Assembly (NCBI RefSeq): GCF_024296925.1
Contig: NZ_CP101125.1
Coordinates: 1,676,501 to 1,740,500, forward strand
DNA: 64,000 nt
Source of the DNA: Pseudomonas nunensis
Lineage (GTDB): Bacteria > Pseudomonadota > Gammaproteobacteria > Pseudomonadales > Pseudomonadaceae
Direction: 5' to 3'
The first letter of the stretch is position 1. Each line of letters begins with the position of its first letter. Below the pieces are notes generated by a model that saw nothing but the letters and a program-made list of their open reading frames with translations, was not told where the DNA came from and did not search any database. The position numbers and the translations under genes were made by a program. Shown here one piece after another: positions 62,652 to 64,000 of the stretch.

Positions 62652-63725
62652 ATGGCAAAAACGGGAGGAAAGGGACTTTCACTGGCCAGGAGGCTATACA
62701 CGTCGCGAACCCTGGGGCTGGCCCTGGGATTGATGTGCGTGAGTGCGGCGATGTACCCGCTCAATCCGGCACCCTGGGTCTGGGGGCTGATGCTATTCAA
62801 TGCCCTAGTCTGGCCGCATCTGGCCTACCAATGGGCCCGCCGCGCGACACTTCCTTATCACGCCGAACACCGAAACCTGTTGGTGGACGCCTTTCTCGGC
62901 GGCTTCTGGGTCGTGGCCATGCAGTTCAATCCATTGCCCAGCGCCACCACCATTTCCATGATGGCGATGAACAACGTGGCCATCGGCGGCTTGCGTTTTC
63001 TGCTGGCCGGCACCGTGGCGCAAATCCTTGGGGTGGGCGTCGGCCTGCTGGTTTTCAGCCCCGCGTTTATTCCGCACACCAGTCCGTTGCAGCTCTACGC
63101 TTGCTTGCCCTTGTTGTGCCTGTATCCGCTGGCGCTGGGGTGGATCTGCTTTCGCCAGGCCATTACCCTCGGCCGGCAAAAACGTGAACTGCTGGCCCTG
63201 AGCCGCACCGACAGCCTTACCGGCCTGCTGAACCACGGCGCCTGGAAGGATCAACTGGAAGTCGAATTCCAGCGCTGTCAGAGGCAAAACCGGGGAGGGG
63301 CGATTGCACTGATCGACATCGACCACTTCAAAAGTATCAACGACACCTATGGCCACGTCGCCGGGGACATCGTCCTGCGTCAGCTGAGCAAAATGCTCAA
63401 GCAAAACCTGCGCGCGGCGGATGTCGCCGGGCGCTACGGCGGCGATGAGTTCTGCGTAATCCTCCCGGACCTGCCCCTCAACAGCGCCGCCGCCGCGATG
63501 GACGCCTTGCGCGATCGCTTCGCCACCCTCGGCTACGAGCAAAACCCGGCGCTGAAAGTCAGCTTGAGCATTGGTTTGGCGGCGTTTGACCCGGCGCACA
63601 CTGATGCGACGTTGTGGTTGAACGATGCGGATCAAGCGCTCTACGAAGCCAAGACTACCGGCAGAAATCGTGTCATTTGCTGCAGCGACGGCAAGCCACG
63701 GCATGAGTTGCTGGACTCGGTCTAA
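62652..63725 (+). CDS. Diguanylate cyclase with N-terminal MASE2 membrane domain
   Basis: 357 residues. The MASE2 domain (RRLYTSRTLGLALGLMCVSAAMYPLNPAPWVWGLMLFNALVWPHLAYQWARR, then further helices to ~residue 175) precedes a GGDEF domain: SRTDSLTGLLNHGAWKDQL, IDIDHFKSINDTYGHVAGD, and YGGDEFCVIL with intact GGDEF. An inhibitory I-site RxxD (RAAD) lies five residues before it, so product feedback is expected. It makes c-di-GMP from two GTP, with the layout of AdrA/DgcC. GAGG lies 6 bases before the ATG at 62652. c-di-GMP from it might bear on the exopolysaccharide or T6SS loci, but nothing here shows that. Confidence 0.9.
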   Translation: MAKTGGKGLSLARRLYTSRTLGLALGLMCVSAAMYPLNPAPWVWGLMLFNALVWPHLAYQWARRATLPYHAEHRNLLVDAFLGGFWVVAMQFNPLPSATTISMMAMNNVAIGGLRFLLAGTVAQILGVGVGLLVFSPAFIPHTSPLQLYACLPLLCLYPLALGWICFRQAITLGRQKRELLALSRTDSLTGLLNHGAWKDQLEVEFQRCQRQNRGGAIALIDIDHFKSINDTYGHVAGDIVLRQLSKMLKQNLRAADVAGRYGGDEFCVILPDLPLNSAAAAMDALRDRFATLGYEQNPALKVSLSIGLAAFDPAHTDATLWLNDADQALYEAKTTGRNRVICCSDGKPRHELLDSV

Positions 63726-63739
63726 GCGTCTAAACCCCT

Positions 63740-63894
63740 CCCCGTAGCAGCTGTCGAGCAACGCGAGGCTGCGTTCGGCGGCGAAGCCGTCGTGAAATCA
63801 GGCAACGCGTTGCATCAGGTGGACCGCGTGCGCAGGGTTTGCGACGGCTTCGCCGCCGAACGCAGCCTCGCGTTGCTCGACAGCTGCTACGGGG
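63740..63894. repeat. Inverted repeat with perfect 53-bp arms
   Basis: Arms at 63740-63792 and 63842-63894 are exact reverse complements around a 49-base loop that itself contains ACGCGTTGC..CGCGTGCGC. It follows the diguanylate cyclase stop by 14 bases. Related to the element at 59711-59880. The remaining ~100 bases to the window edge hold no complete gene. Confidence 0.85.
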
Positions 63895-64000
63895 GGATTT
63901 TGGCTTGTAAAACGAACGGTCGGTGTCGCATCCGGTATAGAGCCTCGCGCCACACTCAGGTAGGGTTCAGGTACCCCCCGACAAGAAACAAGGATCGATT

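Overview
This 64 kb window looks like a chromosomal segment of a fluorescent-group Pseudomonas. The reasons are a GC-rich coding style, many Pseudomonas-type REP/REPIN inverted repeats between genes, a MASE2 diguanylate cyclase, a 2-hydroxyglutarate synthase (HglS) and an accessory type VI secretion (T6SS) cluster. No rRNA, tRNA, CRISPR array, IS element or phage was seen. Species cannot be fixed from the sequence alone.

Layout. (1) 0-6 kb, rightward: the 3' end of a multicopper oxidase gene, a SCO/cytochrome c fusion, and a histidine kinase with a sigma-54-type response regulator; then two unknown genes and a methyltransferase. (2) 7.4-26.2 kb, all leftward: a 17-gene exopolysaccharide locus. 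It holds UDP-glucose dehydrogenase, a UDP-glucuronate epimerase, a priming transferase, a CpsD-like ATPase, OPX and PCP export proteins, three glycosyltransferases, a Wzy-like polymerase, a Wzx-like flippase, a glycoside-hydrolase-like protein, two deacetylases and three acetyltransferases. Most junctions overlap, so it is probably one long operon making an acidic, acyl-modified Wzx/Wzy polymer. A phosphoethanolamine-transferase-like gene diverges from its promoter region. (3) 28-36.8 kb: a beta-propeller protein, an ABC exporter with a lipocalin-like lipoprotein, small proteins, and a VanW-family protein.

(4) 36.8-51.8 kb, leftward: hcp, vgrG, a DUF4123 chaperone, a 1106-residue VasX-type toxin, then four related three-segment membrane proteins and a more distant relative. 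These five are probably immunity proteins. The array is AT-richer than its surroundings and shows conserved ends with divergent membrane segments. Upstream of hcp lie a sigma-54-like promoter and three copies of an 18-bp dyad, two of them forming a perfect 44-bp palindrome. An intrinsic terminator sits inside the immunity array.

(5) 51.8-64 kb: an ArsR regulator, an Old Yellow Enzyme and a divergent DJ-1/PfpI protein around an AT-rich dyad; glcDEF followed by hglS; a Baeyer-Villiger-type monooxygenase with an alpha/beta hydrolase; and a diguanylate cyclase. Several large inverted repeats separate these units. The most interesting parts are the T6SS toxin/immunity array with its regulatory DNA, and the exopolysaccharide locus with a CpsD-like protein that lacks its Walker A lysine.
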